Position numbers and translations under genes: made by a program
The notes under the pieces: model-generated
What the model was told of the DNA's origin: nothing
What the model saw: the letters and a program-made list of their open reading frames with translations, nothing else
Database searches by the model: none
DNA from: Roseibium sediminicola
GTDB lineage: Bacteria; Pseudomonadota; Alphaproteobacteria; Rhizobiales; Stappiaceae
Assembly (NCBI RefSeq): GCF_023156505.1
Contig: NZ_JALNMJ010000010.1
Span: forward strand, 62,001 to 126,000
Direction: 5' to 3'
DNA length: 64,000 nt
Shown: piece after piece, positions 48,399 to 57,774 of the stretch
Numbering within the stretch: the first letter of the stretch is position 1
Layout of the letters: every line of letters starts with the position of its first letter

Positions 48399-49867
48399 GT
48401 CGCGCAATTTTCTGACAGAAGACCCGCCAGGGTGTCGGCGCCCCGGTCGATCTGGTCGGGCGTCGCACCGGCGAACCCGATGATCAGGCCGCTTTCGCGC
48501 ACTGTTTCAAGATAGCAGTTGCTGAGCGCGGACACCGCGAAGCCGCGGCGCTGCATGGCCAGCGCGATCGCGATGTCATCGACCGGTTCGCGAAAGCGGA
48601 CCGCGACCTGCACATTACCGGTCGGCGGCGTTACATCCAGCCGGTTGCCCAATCGTCTCTTGAAGACCTCGACGAGATGCATGCCGCGCGCTTCGTAGAT
48701 CTCGCGGATCTGCTTGAGATGTTTTCGGTAGGCGCCGCTGTCCATGAACCAGGCCAGCGCGGCCTGGGTCTGCACATTGGCGGCGCAGCCCATGTTGCGC
48801 ATCAATTGCGTCAGCGGCTCCACCAGCGCTTGCGGCACGACACAATAGGCTATGCGCAAACCCGGCATCAGGCTCTTGGAGAAGGTCCCGAGATAAATGA
48901 CCCGCCCCTCTTCCGCGAGCCCGTAAAGCGCGGCAACCGGGCGTCCCGTGAACAGGAATTCGCTGTCATAGTCGTCTTCCAGAACGACCGCACCGGTGCT
49001 GTCGGCCGCCTTCAACAGGGCCAGGCGGCGTGCCAGCGGCATGCGCACGCCGAACGGATAGTGATGGGACGGGGTAACGTAGATCATCTTCGGTGGCGGC
49101 AGACCGGGCGGCATCTTCGACGCATCCGCTCCGTCGGCATCGGTCGGCATCGGCCGGATTGTCAGGCCTGCACCATGGAACGCCGTTCGCGCGCCGAGAT
49201 AACCGGGTTCCTCGAGCCAGGCTTCGTCGCCGGGATCGGACAGAACCTGCGCCAGCAGCGACAGGCTGGCCTGGGTTCCGCTGGTGATCAGGATCTGCTC
49301 CGGGGTCGCCCTGACGCCGCGCTCGGTCGCCAGGTGGCGCACCAGCTGCTGCTTGAGCGCGTTGACGCCCGTGTAGTTCTGGTACTGCAGATCCGTGCCG
49401 CGTTCGAGCCGCGCGGCCCTGCGCAGGCATCTCGCCCATTCCTCATAGGGAAAACAGTCCAACGCGGGCGCCCCGGGTTGCAGGGCGCCCGGCTCCCGGC
49501 ACCAGCCATCGTAGCGCAGGTTCGCGCATAACAGCCTTCCGCGACCTGACAGACCCGGCGCGGCCGCCTGGCGCGACGGTCTCGTGGTCGCCCCTTCCGG
49601 TGACAGGCCTTCGGCGATCCGCGGGGCAGCACCGCCACGGACCGTGATGATCCCCTCCGCCTGCAACAGGTCATAAGCCGTGTTGACCGTGTTCCTGGCA
49701 ACCTTCAAGGACGCCGCCAGCCGGCGCGTCGACGGCAGTCTTGTTCCGGACAGCAAAAGACCGGACCTGACCGCCTCACGAAACCCGCGATAGATCTGCT
49801 CGGTCAACGGCACCTCGCCGGACCTGTCGACACTCAGGATACCTTCGGGAAAAACTGGATCTGTCAT
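48395..49867 (-). CDS. MocR/PdxR-type regulator (GntR + aminotransferase)
   Basis: A 490-residue fusion of an N-terminal GntR winged helix (about 10-80, LPSTRRLAASLKVARNTVNTAYDLL) and a fold-type I aminotransferase domain. The PLP lysine lies in GTFSKSLMPGLRIAY, and the YVTPSHHYPFG and EDDYDSEF motifs are typical of MocR proteins. It is divergent from a pyridoxamine-phosphate-oxidase-like gene, a pairing often seen with MocR regulators, suggesting that it senses PLP and controls that neighbour. Confidence 0.92.
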   Translation of the reverse strand: MTDPVFPEGILSVDRSGEVPLTEQIYRGFREAVRSGLLLSGTRLPSTRRLAASLKVARNTVNTAYDLLQAEGIITVRGGAAPRIAEGLSPEGATTRPSRQAAAPGLSGRGRLLCANLRYDGWCREPGALQPGAPALDCFPYEEWARCLRRAARLERGTDLQYQNYTGVNALKQQLVRHLATERGVRATPEQILITSGTQASLSLLAQVLSDPGDEAWLEEPGYLGARTAFHGAGLTIRPMPTDADGADASKMPPGLPPPKMIYVTPSHHYPFGVRMPLARRLALLKAADSTGAVVLEDDYDSEFLFTGRPVAALYGLAEEGRVIYLGTFSKSLMPGLRIAYCVVPQALVEPLTQLMRNMGCAANVQTQAALAWFMDSGAYRKHLKQIREIYEARGMHLVEVFKRRLGNRLDVTPPTGNVQVAVRFREPVDDIAIALAMQRRGFAVSALSNCYLETVRESGLIIGFAGATPDQIDRGADTLAGLLSENCAT

Positions 49868-49950
49868 TTTTTAAAAACCGGACCTTTCACAGAACCAATT
49901 TATCGACGAAACAGCAAATCACAAGACAGTTTCACGAGCGGAGACGGACA

Positions 49951-50625
49951 ATGTCCACATTGGAAAAGCGGCAGGCGGCGGATCTGCCGGGCTACGCAAA
50001 AATCCGGCAGATGAACCGCGGCAGTTATGACCGCGACCTGGTAAACGAAATTCTGGATGCCGGCCTGGTTGCCCATGTCGCCTTCATCGACGGCGACCGG
50101 CCGATTGTCATTCCCATGGCCTATGCCCGGATCGACGACAGGCTCTATATCCACGGTGCCAGCACCACCCGCATCGTCAAGGCCAATGGCGGCGGCGTTC
50201 CAGCCTCGCTTGAAGTGACCCTGATCGACGGTATCGTTGTTGCCCGGTCCGGGTTTCATCATTCGGTGAACTACCGCTGCGCCATCGTGCATGGCACGGC
50301 CCGGCTGGTGGAAGACCCTCAGGAGCAGATCGAGGCCCTGGCGGCGATTACCGATCATCTTCTCCCGGGCCGCTGGGACGAATGCCGGGAGATGATGGCG
50401 AAGGAATTGAAGGCAACCGGTGTTCTGGCCCTCGACATGGAGCATGTCAGCACGAAGGTGCGCGGCGGTGGGCCGGTGGACGACAAGGAGGATCTGGGCA
50501 CTGACATCTGGGCGGGCGTGGTTCCGGTGGTGACCGCGCTGGGTCAACCGCTTGCCGCTCCTGACGTGCCTGCGGACACTCCGGTCCCGGCCTCCATACC
50601 GGCGGCACGCAAGAAATTCGCCTGA
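49951..50625 (+). CDS. Pyridoxamine 5'-phosphate oxidase-like flavoprotein
   Basis: A 224-residue protein of the FMN-binding split-barrel family (FMN-binding/PNPOx-like). It shows LVAHVAFIDGDRPIVIPMAYARIDDRLYIHG, with FMN-contact residues, and the later segment FHHSVNYRCAIVHGTARLV. It is more like the nitroimidazole-resistance (NimA) class than true PdxH, so substrate and activity are uncertain. It is divergent from the MocR regulator, with 83 bp between the starts. It ends before a shared terminator. Confidence 0.84.
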   Translation: MSTLEKRQAADLPGYAKIRQMNRGSYDRDLVNEILDAGLVAHVAFIDGDRPIVIPMAYARIDDRLYIHGASTTRIVKANGGGVPASLEVTLIDGIVVARSGFHHSVNYRCAIVHGTARLVEDPQEQIEALAAITDHLLPGRWDECREMMAKELKATGVLALDMEHVSTKVRGGGPVDDKEDLGTDIWAGVVPVVTALGQPLAAPDVPADTPVPASIPAARKKFA

Positions 50626-50651
50626 TTGGCCAGGCCTGCATAAGCAAAGAA

Positions 50652-50679
50652 AAACCCCGCCGGTTTCCCGGCGGGGTTT
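50652..50679. terminator. Bidirectional intrinsic terminator
   Basis: AAACCCCGCCGG-TTTC-CCGGCGGGGTTT with A and T runs on the respective sides ends the split-barrel gene (plus) and the lytic transglycosylase gene (minus). Confidence 0.9.
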
Positions 50680-50710
50680 CGTGCCCACGACAGAACGCCC
50701 TGTCCTGTTG

Positions 50711-51394
50711 TTAGCTGGACGCCATGATCCGCTTCACCTTGGTGCAGTAGCGGCGGCTGACCGGGTTCATGCGCTTGGCATAGTGACCGGCATTGTAGCG
50801 CAGAATGGTGCCGCAGACATCGCCGCCCGCCCGCTTGTGTGCGCCAGCCAGATACTTCATGCCCCACTCCAGATTGGTTGCGGGATCGTAGAGCGCAGTA
50901 GTAGAGCCGCGGTAACCGATGCCCCGTGCCGTAGCCGGCTTGATCTGCATCAGGCCGACTTCGCCGGCGCTGCCGCGCGCACGCGGATTGAAATTGCTCT
51001 CGACCTCGACAACCGCCTTGGCGATCTTGACCGGCACGCCATGCTTGGCGGCGGCCTTGCGGATCAACATCGCGTACTCGCTCTTGCTGACCGCCTTGGA
51101 CGGCGCGCTCGCGGTCCGTGTCTTTTTCGGCGAGGCCTTGCGCTTCACCGAAGCCGTTTTGGTTTTCTTTGCCGGCTTTTCCTGCTTGTCGGTTTCGACA
51201 ACGTGCAGGATCGGTTTCTTGCCAGAACCGACGGTCGGCACGGCATCAGTCGTCTTGACCTGCTTGTCCGGATCGATGACGTGCAGGATCGGTTCGGATC
51301 CCGAACCGCTTGCCATTGCCGCCGGAGCGGCAAGTGTTGTTGCATAGGCGAAAAGGCAAAGCGCCCCAGTCAGTGTCTTGAATGACCGTAACAT
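50711..51394 (-). CDS. Exported lytic transglycosylase (SLT domain)
   Basis: A 227-residue periplasmic muramidase-like enzyme. The signal peptide is at about 1-28. A Lys/Thr-rich linker follows with a duplicated PILHVxxxDKQ segment (about 35-46 and 60-71), and then the SLT domain. The catalytic glutamate is in VEVESNFNPRARG, and the motifs GLMQIKPATARGIGY and LRYNAGHYAKRM follow. It should cleave glycan strands with 1,6-anhydro-MurNAc formation. AAGGGC precedes the ATG. Confidence 0.92.
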   Translation of the reverse strand: MLRSFKTLTGALCLFAYATTLAAPAAMASGSGSEPILHVIDPDKQVKTTDAVPTVGSGKKPILHVVETDKQEKPAKKTKTASVKRKASPKKTRTASAPSKAVSKSEYAMLIRKAAAKHGVPVKIAKAVVEVESNFNPRARGSAGEVGLMQIKPATARGIGYRGSTTALYDPATNLEWGMKYLAGAHKRAGGDVCGTILRYNAGHYAKRMNPVSRRYCTKVKRIMASS

Positions 51395-51738
51395 TCAGTC
51401 CAGCCCTTTTTGGTTTTCGTTGCGTTGAAATCGGAGCGGAGAAATGAAGGAGCACTGGGACGAAAATGGGCACTCCACAATCACGAATTATTTCAATTTA
51501 TTACAGAACATTACCGATAATTCATGCGAAAAACTGTCAAAACCTGTAGTTTGTGGCGAAATTGGGCGGGCAATTTGACGATTGGTGGCCCATCCTGAGA
51601 AAGACTGTGACGTCTCCTGACAGTTTGACGAAAAAATTGCTGCAGTGCGGGAACAAAATCCGTTGACAGAGCGTTTTCAGCGTTGGTGCCGACCCGGAAA
51701 AGCGGCCTTAGAGATGGGAGTTCCCTCGCCAAGACAAC
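51395..51738. other. Intergenic region upstream of the transglycosylase gene
   Basis: About 344 bp between the amidase stop and the transglycosylase start, both on the minus strand. It is AT-richer near 51480-51560. A TTGACA on the minus strand (51535-51540) could be a -35 element, but no convincing -10 is seen at 17 bp. A short open frame here starts with a TTG without ribosome-binding site and is not accepted. Confidence 0.5.
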
Positions 51739-52503
51739 TCAGGAAGCCAATGTCGGCAGCCTTCGAAGCAGAGAATTGAGCGTTTCAATCGTTGATTCGT
51801 CGACCACGCCGTCGACTTTCTCCTGACGGAAATGCCTCTGGAATGCCGTTACCACCTGCCGCGTCCTGCGATCGAAGTCTCCGGTGATCTCGATTTCGTA
51901 CCCATAGAGCGCCAGCATCGACTGGACCGCTTCCACAGGCTGGCCGACATCCCCTTCCTGCATCAGCACCCCTGCCCCCAGAGGGAATGGCGGTACATAG
52001 AGACCTATGCCAGCTTCCGCGAGCCGGTCCCAGGGAAACAGTTCGCCTGGATCCTCTTTCCGGTCAGGTGCTATATCGGAGTGCCCGAGAACCATCCAAG
52101 GGTGAATCCCGTGCCGCAGGCAAATGTCGCGAACCAGCGCGATCACTGCCTCGATCTGGACATCGGGGAAGGGTCTGTAGCCGTGTTCATGACCCGGATT
52201 GACGATCTCGACACCGATCGAGCGGGAGTTAATGTCGGTCTCGCCTTTCCAGAAGCTGCGTCCGGAATGCCAGGCCCTGCGGGATTCAGGCACGCATTGC
52301 AATACGGCCCCGTCTTCATCGATGAAATAATGGGCCGAAACCTCGGTGCGTGGATCGCACAGGCGCTGCAGAGCCTCTTCCGCGGTTTGCATTCCGGTGT
52401 AATGCAAGACGACCATGTCAATCGGCGCACCTTGAGCACGCTGGCCATGATTTGGAGACGGGTGAATTCTTGCTTTTACACCCGTGTCAGTCGCAACACT
52501 CAT
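51739..52503 (-). CDS. N-acetylmuramoyl-L-alanine amidase (AmpD/AmiD-like)
   Basis: A 254-residue zinc amidase_2 domain (about 10-165) with ligand motifs VVLHYTGM and LGHSDIAPDRKEDPG, followed by a C-terminal peptidoglycan-binding_1 domain (about 180-250, GDVGQPVEAVQSMLALYGYEIEITGDFD). No signal peptide is visible, which suits cytosolic recycling of anhydro-muropeptides, although the binding domain is more common in AmiD. Its ATG overlaps the DjlA-like stop by 4 nt. Confidence 0.92.
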   Translation of the reverse strand: MSVATDTGVKARIHPSPNHGQRAQGAPIDMVVLHYTGMQTAEEALQRLCDPRTEVSAHYFIDEDGAVLQCVPESRRAWHSGRSFWKGETDINSRSIGVEIVNPGHEHGYRPFPDVQIEAVIALVRDICLRHGIHPWMVLGHSDIAPDRKEDPGELFPWDRLAEAGIGLYVPPFPLGAGVLMQEGDVGQPVEAVQSMLALYGYEIEITGDFDRRTRQVVTAFQRHFRQEKVDGVVDESTIETLNSLLRRLPTLAS

Positions 52504-53192
52504 AGACCTCTTTCCGCACAGATCTTGGACCAGGCTTCATTGAGTGCCGCAAGGCGGTCATTGGCGATCCGGACGAATTCCTCCGGAACGCCTCTGGCAA
52601 TCAGCCGATCTGGGTGTGTCTCCTGCACTTCACGCCGGTAATGGGCCTTCAGGTCCGCATTACTTGCTTCAGGGCCAAGACCAAGCACCTCGTAGGGATT
52701 GCCGTCCTTGCGCACATGTCTGGCGAGGATCTTTGAAAATTCACGATCGTCGATCCCAAAGACCTCCGCCACCTTGGAAAGGTAGCCTATTTCGCTTTCG
52801 TGGACGACGCCGTCAGCTTTGGCAATGTGAAAAAGACCATCAAGAATGTCAAAGAGGGTCTTGCGGTCATAGGGGAACAGATCCGCCAATTTTTTGGCGT
52901 AGACCTCGAAACCGGCGATATCTTCCTGCGCCAGATTGAACAGGCGGGCAACGTTGCGTTCCTCTTTCGGGGGAACATCGAACAATTCTCGGAAGGCCAG
53001 GATTTCGTCTGTGGTCACAACGCCGTCCGCCTTGGCCATTTTTGCCGACAAGGCAATCATTGCCACCGTGAAACCGACGCTGTTGGTGCCTTCCGGGCGC
53101 GCCAGGACGAGCTGCACCAGACGGTCGACGATCTGAGCGCCCCCGGTTCCGATCGAACTCACAATTGCGCCGAGGTTACTCCAGACACTCAC
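52500..53192 (-). CDS. DjlA-like co-chaperone (TerB + J domain)
   Basis: A 230-residue protein: TerB-like helical acidic metal-binding domain (about 40-150, MAKADGVVTTDEILAF and IAKADGVVHESEIGYL) and a C-terminal J domain (about 165-228) with the HPD motif in THPDRL that stimulates DnaK. The start is GTG at 53192 with GGGAG upstream. Unlike E. coli DjlA it has no clear N-terminal membrane helix. Its coupling to the amidase is common in Rhizobiales. Confidence 0.9.
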   Translation of the reverse strand: MSVWSNLGAIVSSIGTGGAQIVDRLVQLVLARPEGTNSVGFTVAMIALSAKMAKADGVVTTDEILAFRELFDVPPKEERNVARLFNLAQEDIAGFEVYAKKLADLFPYDRKTLFDILDGLFHIAKADGVVHESEIGYLSKVAEVFGIDDREFSKILARHVRKDGNPYEVLGLGPEASNADLKAHYRREVQETHPDRLIARGVPEEFVRIANDRLAALNEAWSKICAERGL

Positions 53193-53426
53193 AAATCAGC
53201 TCCCGCAGGACGGCAGACGCACCGTCGGCACCGAACGTGATGAATCGGTGCCTGTTCCCACTCTTATCGGGCCACCCCGGCTTTGACTAGGCTTGGGCAG
53301 GTTGGGTGTGAATTTCCGACTGGGAAGTGGCCGAAAACACACGCTTTTCGAAGCGTTTCGACAACTGAAATCGATTCATGATGGTTAAAGGAATTAAGCC
53401 TAATCTGGTCGGATACGCGGTTGCAA

Positions 53427-55643
53427 ATGGTGCCTCACCGGATGGCTTTACCCCTGGTAAGAAGCAACATTGTTATTTTTTTCATATCCATGTCGCTGGT
53501 CCTGACACTAGCGCTGGGTGTCTACGCGAGCAACCGTCTGCTGACCCATTGGCTCCTCGTGCGCGGACTGGAACAGGCTTATCATCCGCAAGAGGAGATG
53601 ATCGGCGAGATTCTGGAAGCGGCCGCACAACACGCATCGGAAAATCCGGATGTTCAGGGCCTGCGGCTCTCTCCGGTTCAGGGCCCTCAATACCAACTGC
53701 CTCCGGAGGAGCTGACCAGGCTGAAGGCCTTGTTTTTGCAGGAAGATGGTATTTCCGCGGTCGCCGACGCGGCGTTCGTCTATCCAACGTCGGCGCGCAC
53801 TGAAAACAGATTGACCAATCCGGGCGATATTCCTTGGCATCAGACCGGACAGCTGTGGTCGTCAAACACCCTGGACCTCGCCAACAAGGCGCTGAACGAC
53901 GAAAAACAGCTTGTCGCGATTCCCGACATGACGTTCCAGGGTAAATTCGGTGCAAACGCCCTGGTCGCCTACCGGCCGGCCGGTGCGGAGGCAGGTTATC
54001 CCGGCCTTTTGATGCTGGTGACACAGACGGACATGCTGAAAAGCCTCACGTCACTGATCTGGTCGATCAGCGGCGCTATCGGTGCCCTCTGCCTGGCGTC
54101 TTTCGTTTTTGCCGGGATCCTGCTCTGGATGCGTTTCTACGACCAGGTCCGCACCAATCGCGACATCCAGTTCCTGGCCCATCACGACACGCTGACCGGC
54201 CTGCCCAACAGAGCCGTGTTCAATGCAAGACTGACGGAGGCCCTCCGGCTCGCCCAGGCCAAGGCCTCCAATATCGGCGTGATGCTGATCGACATCGACA
54301 AGTTCAAGGAGATTAACGACACCTATGGCCACGGCATCGGCGACGTCTTTCTCCAGATCGTAAGCGAACGGCTGAAAGCGGTCTTCGGCAACCATCTGGT
54401 CGCCCGCCTCTCCGGCGACGAATTCGCGGTGATGCTGACCTCCACGGCCGATCCAGGCCGGATGACCCGGCTGGCCGCCGACATGATTTCGGCCACGGAC
54501 GCGCCCTGCATCATTGACGGCAAGGAAATCAAGATTTCGCTTTCCATCGGGTTGGCCAGGGCGACGGACGGGTCGTGGCGGGCCTCCCGCCTGCTGCATT
54601 GCGCCGATCTTGCCCTCTACCGCGCCAAGCACAGTGGCCGTTCGACCTTTTCCTGGTACACGCCTGGCCTCGACGCGGAAGCCCAGAAACGCAAGGAAAT
54701 CGAGGAAGGCCTGGGCAAGGCACTCAAATTCGACCAGTTCAAGCTTCTCTACCAACCGCAATACGCGCTGAAGGACGGTAGCCTCAGGGGCTATGAAGCG
54801 CTGATCCGCTGGGATCACCCCACAAAGGGCATGATCCGCCCCGATATTTTCATTCCGATTGCAGAAGATACCGGCCTTATCGAGGAAATCGGCACCTGGG
54901 TGCTCAACCACGCCTGCCAGGAAGCCGCCCTCTGGTCGGACCAGAGCCGGCGCGTTGCTGTCAATGTCTCGCCTGCCCAGTTCATTGCCGGTGAAACCCA
55001 GAAACGCGTTGCCCAGGCGCTGCAGAATTCCAGGCTGGACCCGAAACGCCTGGAAATCGAGATCACGGAAAGCCTGCTGATCTCCAACACCGACGCCGTC
55101 ATCGAAACGCTCCAACAGATCCGCGACATGGGCGTCTCCATCGCCATGGACGATTTTGGCACCGGGTATTCGTCGCTCAGCTATCTGAGCCTGTTTCCCT
55201 TCGACAAGATCAAGATCGACAAGGCCTTCATCCAGAACCTCGGCAAGGATGCCAGCACGGACGCCATCGTGACCTCGATCGTCGGTCTCGGCCGCTCCCT
55301 TGATGTCACAATCACAGCCGAAGGCGTGGAGACAGAATCCCAGGCGATCCTGTTGAGCGCAGCCGGCTGCGACCTGGTCCAGGGATATATGTTCGGCAAG
55401 CCGGACGCTGTTGCCAAACATGAAAACGCGTATCCGATCTTCCCACTGAACACGTCTGGCGGCCGCTGGTTCCCGCAACAACAACAACGCGCGAAACCAG
55501 CTGCGCCGTCGCCCAAGATCAAGTTGGCGCCCCGGCTTGCCCAGGGCGCCAAAGCCGTGCCGCTGCAGCCGACCCGCGCCCCGGCAGAAGGCGAGCCACG
55601 CCTGCGCGAAGTGGCCCCGCTGCCGCTCAAGTCGACCGGGTAA
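53427..55643 (+). CDS. GGDEF/EAL c-di-GMP enzyme
   Basis: A 738-residue membrane protein: TM1 at about 13-35, a periplasmic sensor region (about 36-205), TM2 near 208-232, then GGDEF (about 250-400) and EAL (about 425-670) domains. The cyclase motif reads SGDEF in VARLSGDEFAV, a tolerated variant, and no RxxD inhibitory site precedes it. The EAL domain has YEALIRW and the DDFGTGYSSLSYL metal motif, so phosphodiesterase activity is likely. A Pro/Ala/Lys-rich tail follows. The ATG at 53427 is uncertain; 53442 is possible. Confidence 0.9.
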   Translation: MVPHRMALPLVRSNIVIFFISMSLVLTLALGVYASNRLLTHWLLVRGLEQAYHPQEEMIGEILEAAAQHASENPDVQGLRLSPVQGPQYQLPPEELTRLKALFLQEDGISAVADAAFVYPTSARTENRLTNPGDIPWHQTGQLWSSNTLDLANKALNDEKQLVAIPDMTFQGKFGANALVAYRPAGAEAGYPGLLMLVTQTDMLKSLTSLIWSISGAIGALCLASFVFAGILLWMRFYDQVRTNRDIQFLAHHDTLTGLPNRAVFNARLTEALRLAQAKASNIGVMLIDIDKFKEINDTYGHGIGDVFLQIVSERLKAVFGNHLVARLSGDEFAVMLTSTADPGRMTRLAADMISATDAPCIIDGKEIKISLSIGLARATDGSWRASRLLHCADLALYRAKHSGRSTFSWYTPGLDAEAQKRKEIEEGLGKALKFDQFKLLYQPQYALKDGSLRGYEALIRWDHPTKGMIRPDIFIPIAEDTGLIEEIGTWVLNHACQEAALWSDQSRRVAVNVSPAQFIAGETQKRVAQALQNSRLDPKRLEIEITESLLISNTDAVIETLQQIRDMGVSIAMDDFGTGYSSLSYLSLFPFDKIKIDKAFIQNLGKDASTDAIVTSIVGLGRSLDVTITAEGVETESQAILLSAAGCDLVQGYMFGKPDAVAKHENAYPIFPLNTSGGRWFPQQQQRAKPAAPSPKIKLAPRLAQGAKAVPLQPTRAPAEGEPRLREVAPLPLKSTG

Positions 55644-55645
55644 TC

Positions 55646-56386
55646 CTACCGACTTGCCTCAAGCACCTCTCTTGCCGCCATCTGCAGCTTCAATCTTTCT
55701 GCCTTGCGTTCCGAATAGCGGTCGACCAGATGATCCGACCGGCCCCGCACCAGCAGCGTGAATTTCATCAGCTCTTCCATGACGTCGACCACACGGTCAT
55801 AAAGCGCCGACGGTTTCATGCGCCCATCGTCGTCGAATTCCTGATAGGCCTTGGGGACTGAGGACTGGTTGGGGATGGTAACCATCCGCATCCAGCGTCC
55901 AAGAACACGCATCTGATTGACAGCATTGAAAGACTGCGATCCACCGGACACCTGCATCAGTGCCAGCGTCTTGCCCTGCGTCGGCCGGATGGCCCCGACG
56001 CTCAACGGCACCCAGTCGATCTGCGACTTCAAGATGCCCGTCATGGCACCATGGCGCTCTGGCGAGCACCAAACCTGCCCCTCCGACCAGGCGCACAGGT
56101 CCCGAAGTTCCGCCACCTTCGGGTGATCGGCCTCCGAATCATCCGGCAACGGCAGGCCAGAAGGATCGAAGACCCGCGTTTCCGCACCGAAGGCCTCGAG
56201 CAACCGCTGCGCCTCCAGCGTCAGAAAGCGGCTGTAGGACCGTTCCCGCAGAGAGCCGTAGAGAAGCAGGATCCGTGGCGGATGACTGAGACCGTCCGGT
56301 GCAAACAGGGTGTCTTTCGAGATCGGCCTCAGGTCTTCGGTCGAAACATTGCCGAGGCCGCTTGCATCCATTCCCGTATCAGTCAT
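55646..56386 (-). CDS. arsH: Organoarsenical oxidase ArsH
   Basis: A 246-residue flavodoxin-fold NADPH-FMN oxidoreductase. The FMN loop is [15 protein letters not shown] and the family segment [19 protein letters not shown] is clear, as is [23 protein letters not shown]. ArsH oxidises trivalent organoarsenicals and reduces metals or quinones in other species. The start at 56386 overlaps the arsC stop by 8 nt. It is the last gene of the arsR-arsC-arsH operon. Confidence 0.94.
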   Translation of the reverse strand: MTDTGMDASGLGNVSTEDLRPISKDTLFAPDGLSHPPRILLLYGSLRERSYSRFLTLEAQRLLEAFGAETRVFDPSGLPLPDDSEADHPKVAELRDLCAWSEGQVWCSPERHGAMTGILKSQIDWVPLSVGAIRPTQGKTLALMQVSGGSQSFNAVNQMRVLGRWMRMVTIPNQSSVPKAYQEFDDDGRMKPSALYDRVVDVMEELMKFTLLVRGRSDHLVDRYSERKAERLKLQMAAREVLEASR

Positions 56387-56783
56387 TCGAGGTGACCACC
56401 TCACCGTCTTCCTTGGTGAAGGTGCCGATCTCCGTCGCCAGCAGATCCAGGACCCTCTCCGATGGCCGGCACAGGCGCACGCCCTTGTCCGAGACAACAA
56501 TCGGCCGGTTGATCAAGATCGGATGCGCCATCATGAAGTCGATCAGCTGGTCGTCTGTCCACTTGTCCTCGCCAAGTTCAAGCTCATCGTATGGTGTGCC
56601 CTTCTGGCGCAGCAGATCGCGCACGGGAAGGCCCATGCGGCCGATAAGGTCGACCAGTTCGTCCCGGCTCGGCGGCGTTTTCAGATATTCGATCACCTGC
56701 GGCTTTTCGCCGGACTTGCGGATCATTTCCAGCGTGTTGCGCGAGGTACCGCATTTTGGATTGTGATAGATGGTGATGGTCAT
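56379..56783 (-). CDS. arsC: Glutaredoxin-dependent arsenate reductase ArsC
   Basis: A 134-residue thioredoxin-fold enzyme that reduces As(V) to As(III). The active-site motif [15 protein letters not shown] (Cys at residue 11), [23 protein letters not shown] and the arginines of the ArsC family are all present. The start at 56783 (MTITIYHNP) is the family start, with AGGA upstream. It follows arsR by 7 nt. Confidence 0.95.
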   Translation of the reverse strand: MTITIYHNPKCGTSRNTLEMIRKSGEKPQVIEYLKTPPSRDELVDLIGRMGLPVRDLLRQKGTPYDELELGEDKWTDDQLIDFMMAHPILINRPIVVSDKGVRLCRPSERVLDLLATEIGTFTKEDGEVVTSND

Positions 56784-56790
56784 GATCGGG

Positions 56791-57138
56791 TCAGTCCTGT
56801 TCAACGCCCGCAGGCTTTGTGAAATCGGTCGGTGTGAAACTGCAAATGGCGGGATTACCGCCACAGCAATCCTGCATCAGGAACGCCAACAGGTGCCGCA
56901 TGCGGGCAAAATCGACCGCGTAATGAATATGCCGTCCATCCCGCCTTGCCGTCAGCAGCCCAGCCCGTTCCAGTGTCGCCAGGTGAAACGACATCCGGGT
57001 CGGCTGAATCTCCAGCCGCTCGGCAACCCTGCCGGAGGGAAGGCCGCCCGGCCCTTCGCTCATCAGCAGCCGGAAGGCGGCCAGACGGTCCTCCTGCGCA
57101 AGCGCTCCAAGAGCGGCAATGGCATCGAGATCTTTCAT
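56791..57138 (-). CDS. arsR: ArsR-family metalloregulator
   Basis: A 115-residue winged-helix repressor at the head of the ars operon. The recognition helix region is AERLEIQPTRMSFHLATLERAGLL. The usual alpha-3 CVC motif is absent. C-terminal cysteines in MQDCCGGNPAIC could bind As(III), like some actinobacterial/alphaproteobacterial types with C-terminal sites. No strong ribosome-binding site is visible ahead of the ATG. Confidence 0.9.
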   Translation of the reverse strand: MKDLDAIAALGALAQEDRLAAFRLLMSEGPGGLPSGRVAERLEIQPTRMSFHLATLERAGLLTARRDGRHIHYAVDFARMRHLLAFLMQDCCGGNPAICSFTPTDFTKPAGVEQD

Positions 57139-57147
57139 AATTCGACA

Positions 57148-57165
57148 CTACAAGAAATTTTGTAG
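57148..57165. promoter_or_regulatory. Candidate ArsR operator
   Basis: CTACAAGAAATTTTGTAG has perfect 6-bp arms (CTACAA/TTGTAG) about an A/T-rich centre, 10 bp ahead of the arsR ATG. The position and symmetry suit autoregulation by ArsR. Confidence 0.6.
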
Positions 57166-57206
57166 CATTCAACGCAATAATGCTGCCCTGCAACATTTTT
57201 GGAAGA

Positions 57207-57743
57207 TTACATGGCAGCCGCGGCCCGAGCGGCCTGATCGTAATTTCCGGAGACGAGCCGCAGGGTCGCGGCCAGTTTGGAGAGTTCTGTCTCGTCGAGG
57301 CCCAGCGCCTTCATCGGTTCCACCAAAAGCGCCTCGCGCAGACGGCGGTATTCCAGACAGGCGGTCTCGCCGGAGGGCGTGATCTCGGCGGTCTTTTCCT
57401 TGCCCCTGCGTCCGGAGGCAATCAGGCCAGCCTTTTCGAGCTTCTTGAGAGCGTAGGTCACCGTGTGGGTGTCCTCGATGTTGAGCACCAGGCAGATATC
57501 GGAAAGGGTCTTGGCGCGGCCACGGTGATTGACCGAATGCAGCACCAGCACATCCAGCGGCCCGAGCCCTTCCGAACCGCTGGCCGCCATGCAGCGCACC
57601 ATCCAGCGGTGATAGGCATTGACCATCATGGTGACGGCAAACTCGATTTCGGAAAGCGCCGGCATTGCGCCGGAAGCAAGGTGGGCGGCCGAGACAACGG
57701 GACCGATGGGCAGCTCGGCTTTCGTTTCTGTCTTGTCGCTCAC
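57207..57743 (-). CDS. MarR-like winged-helix protein
   Basis: A 178-residue protein with a winged helix (about 60-140; LSDICLVLNIEDTHTVTYALKKLEKAGLIASGRRGKEKTAEITPSG) flanked by helices that could form the dimer interface. This resembles predicted MarR-family regulators of Rhizobiales. The GTG start at 57743 has GGAG upstream. It sits behind the TRAP transporter genes on the same strand, with a hairpin between, so it may regulate them or itself. Confidence 0.82.
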   Translation of the reverse strand: MSDKTETKAELPIGPVVSAAHLASGAMPALSEIEFAVTMMVNAYHRWMVRCMAASGSEGLGPLDVLVLHSVNHRGRAKTLSDICLVLNIEDTHTVTYALKKLEKAGLIASGRRGKEKTAEITPSGETACLEYRRLREALLVEPMKALGLDETELSKLAATLRLVSGNYDQAARAAAAM

Positions 57744-57774
57744 ATCCGGTCTCCAGCGCTGTTAGCAAACACGC

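Noticed and set aside
51511..51732. Short minus-strand frame just behind the amidase gene
   Set aside because: It starts with TTG, lacks a ribosome-binding site and shows no protein-like features; kept as intergenic.
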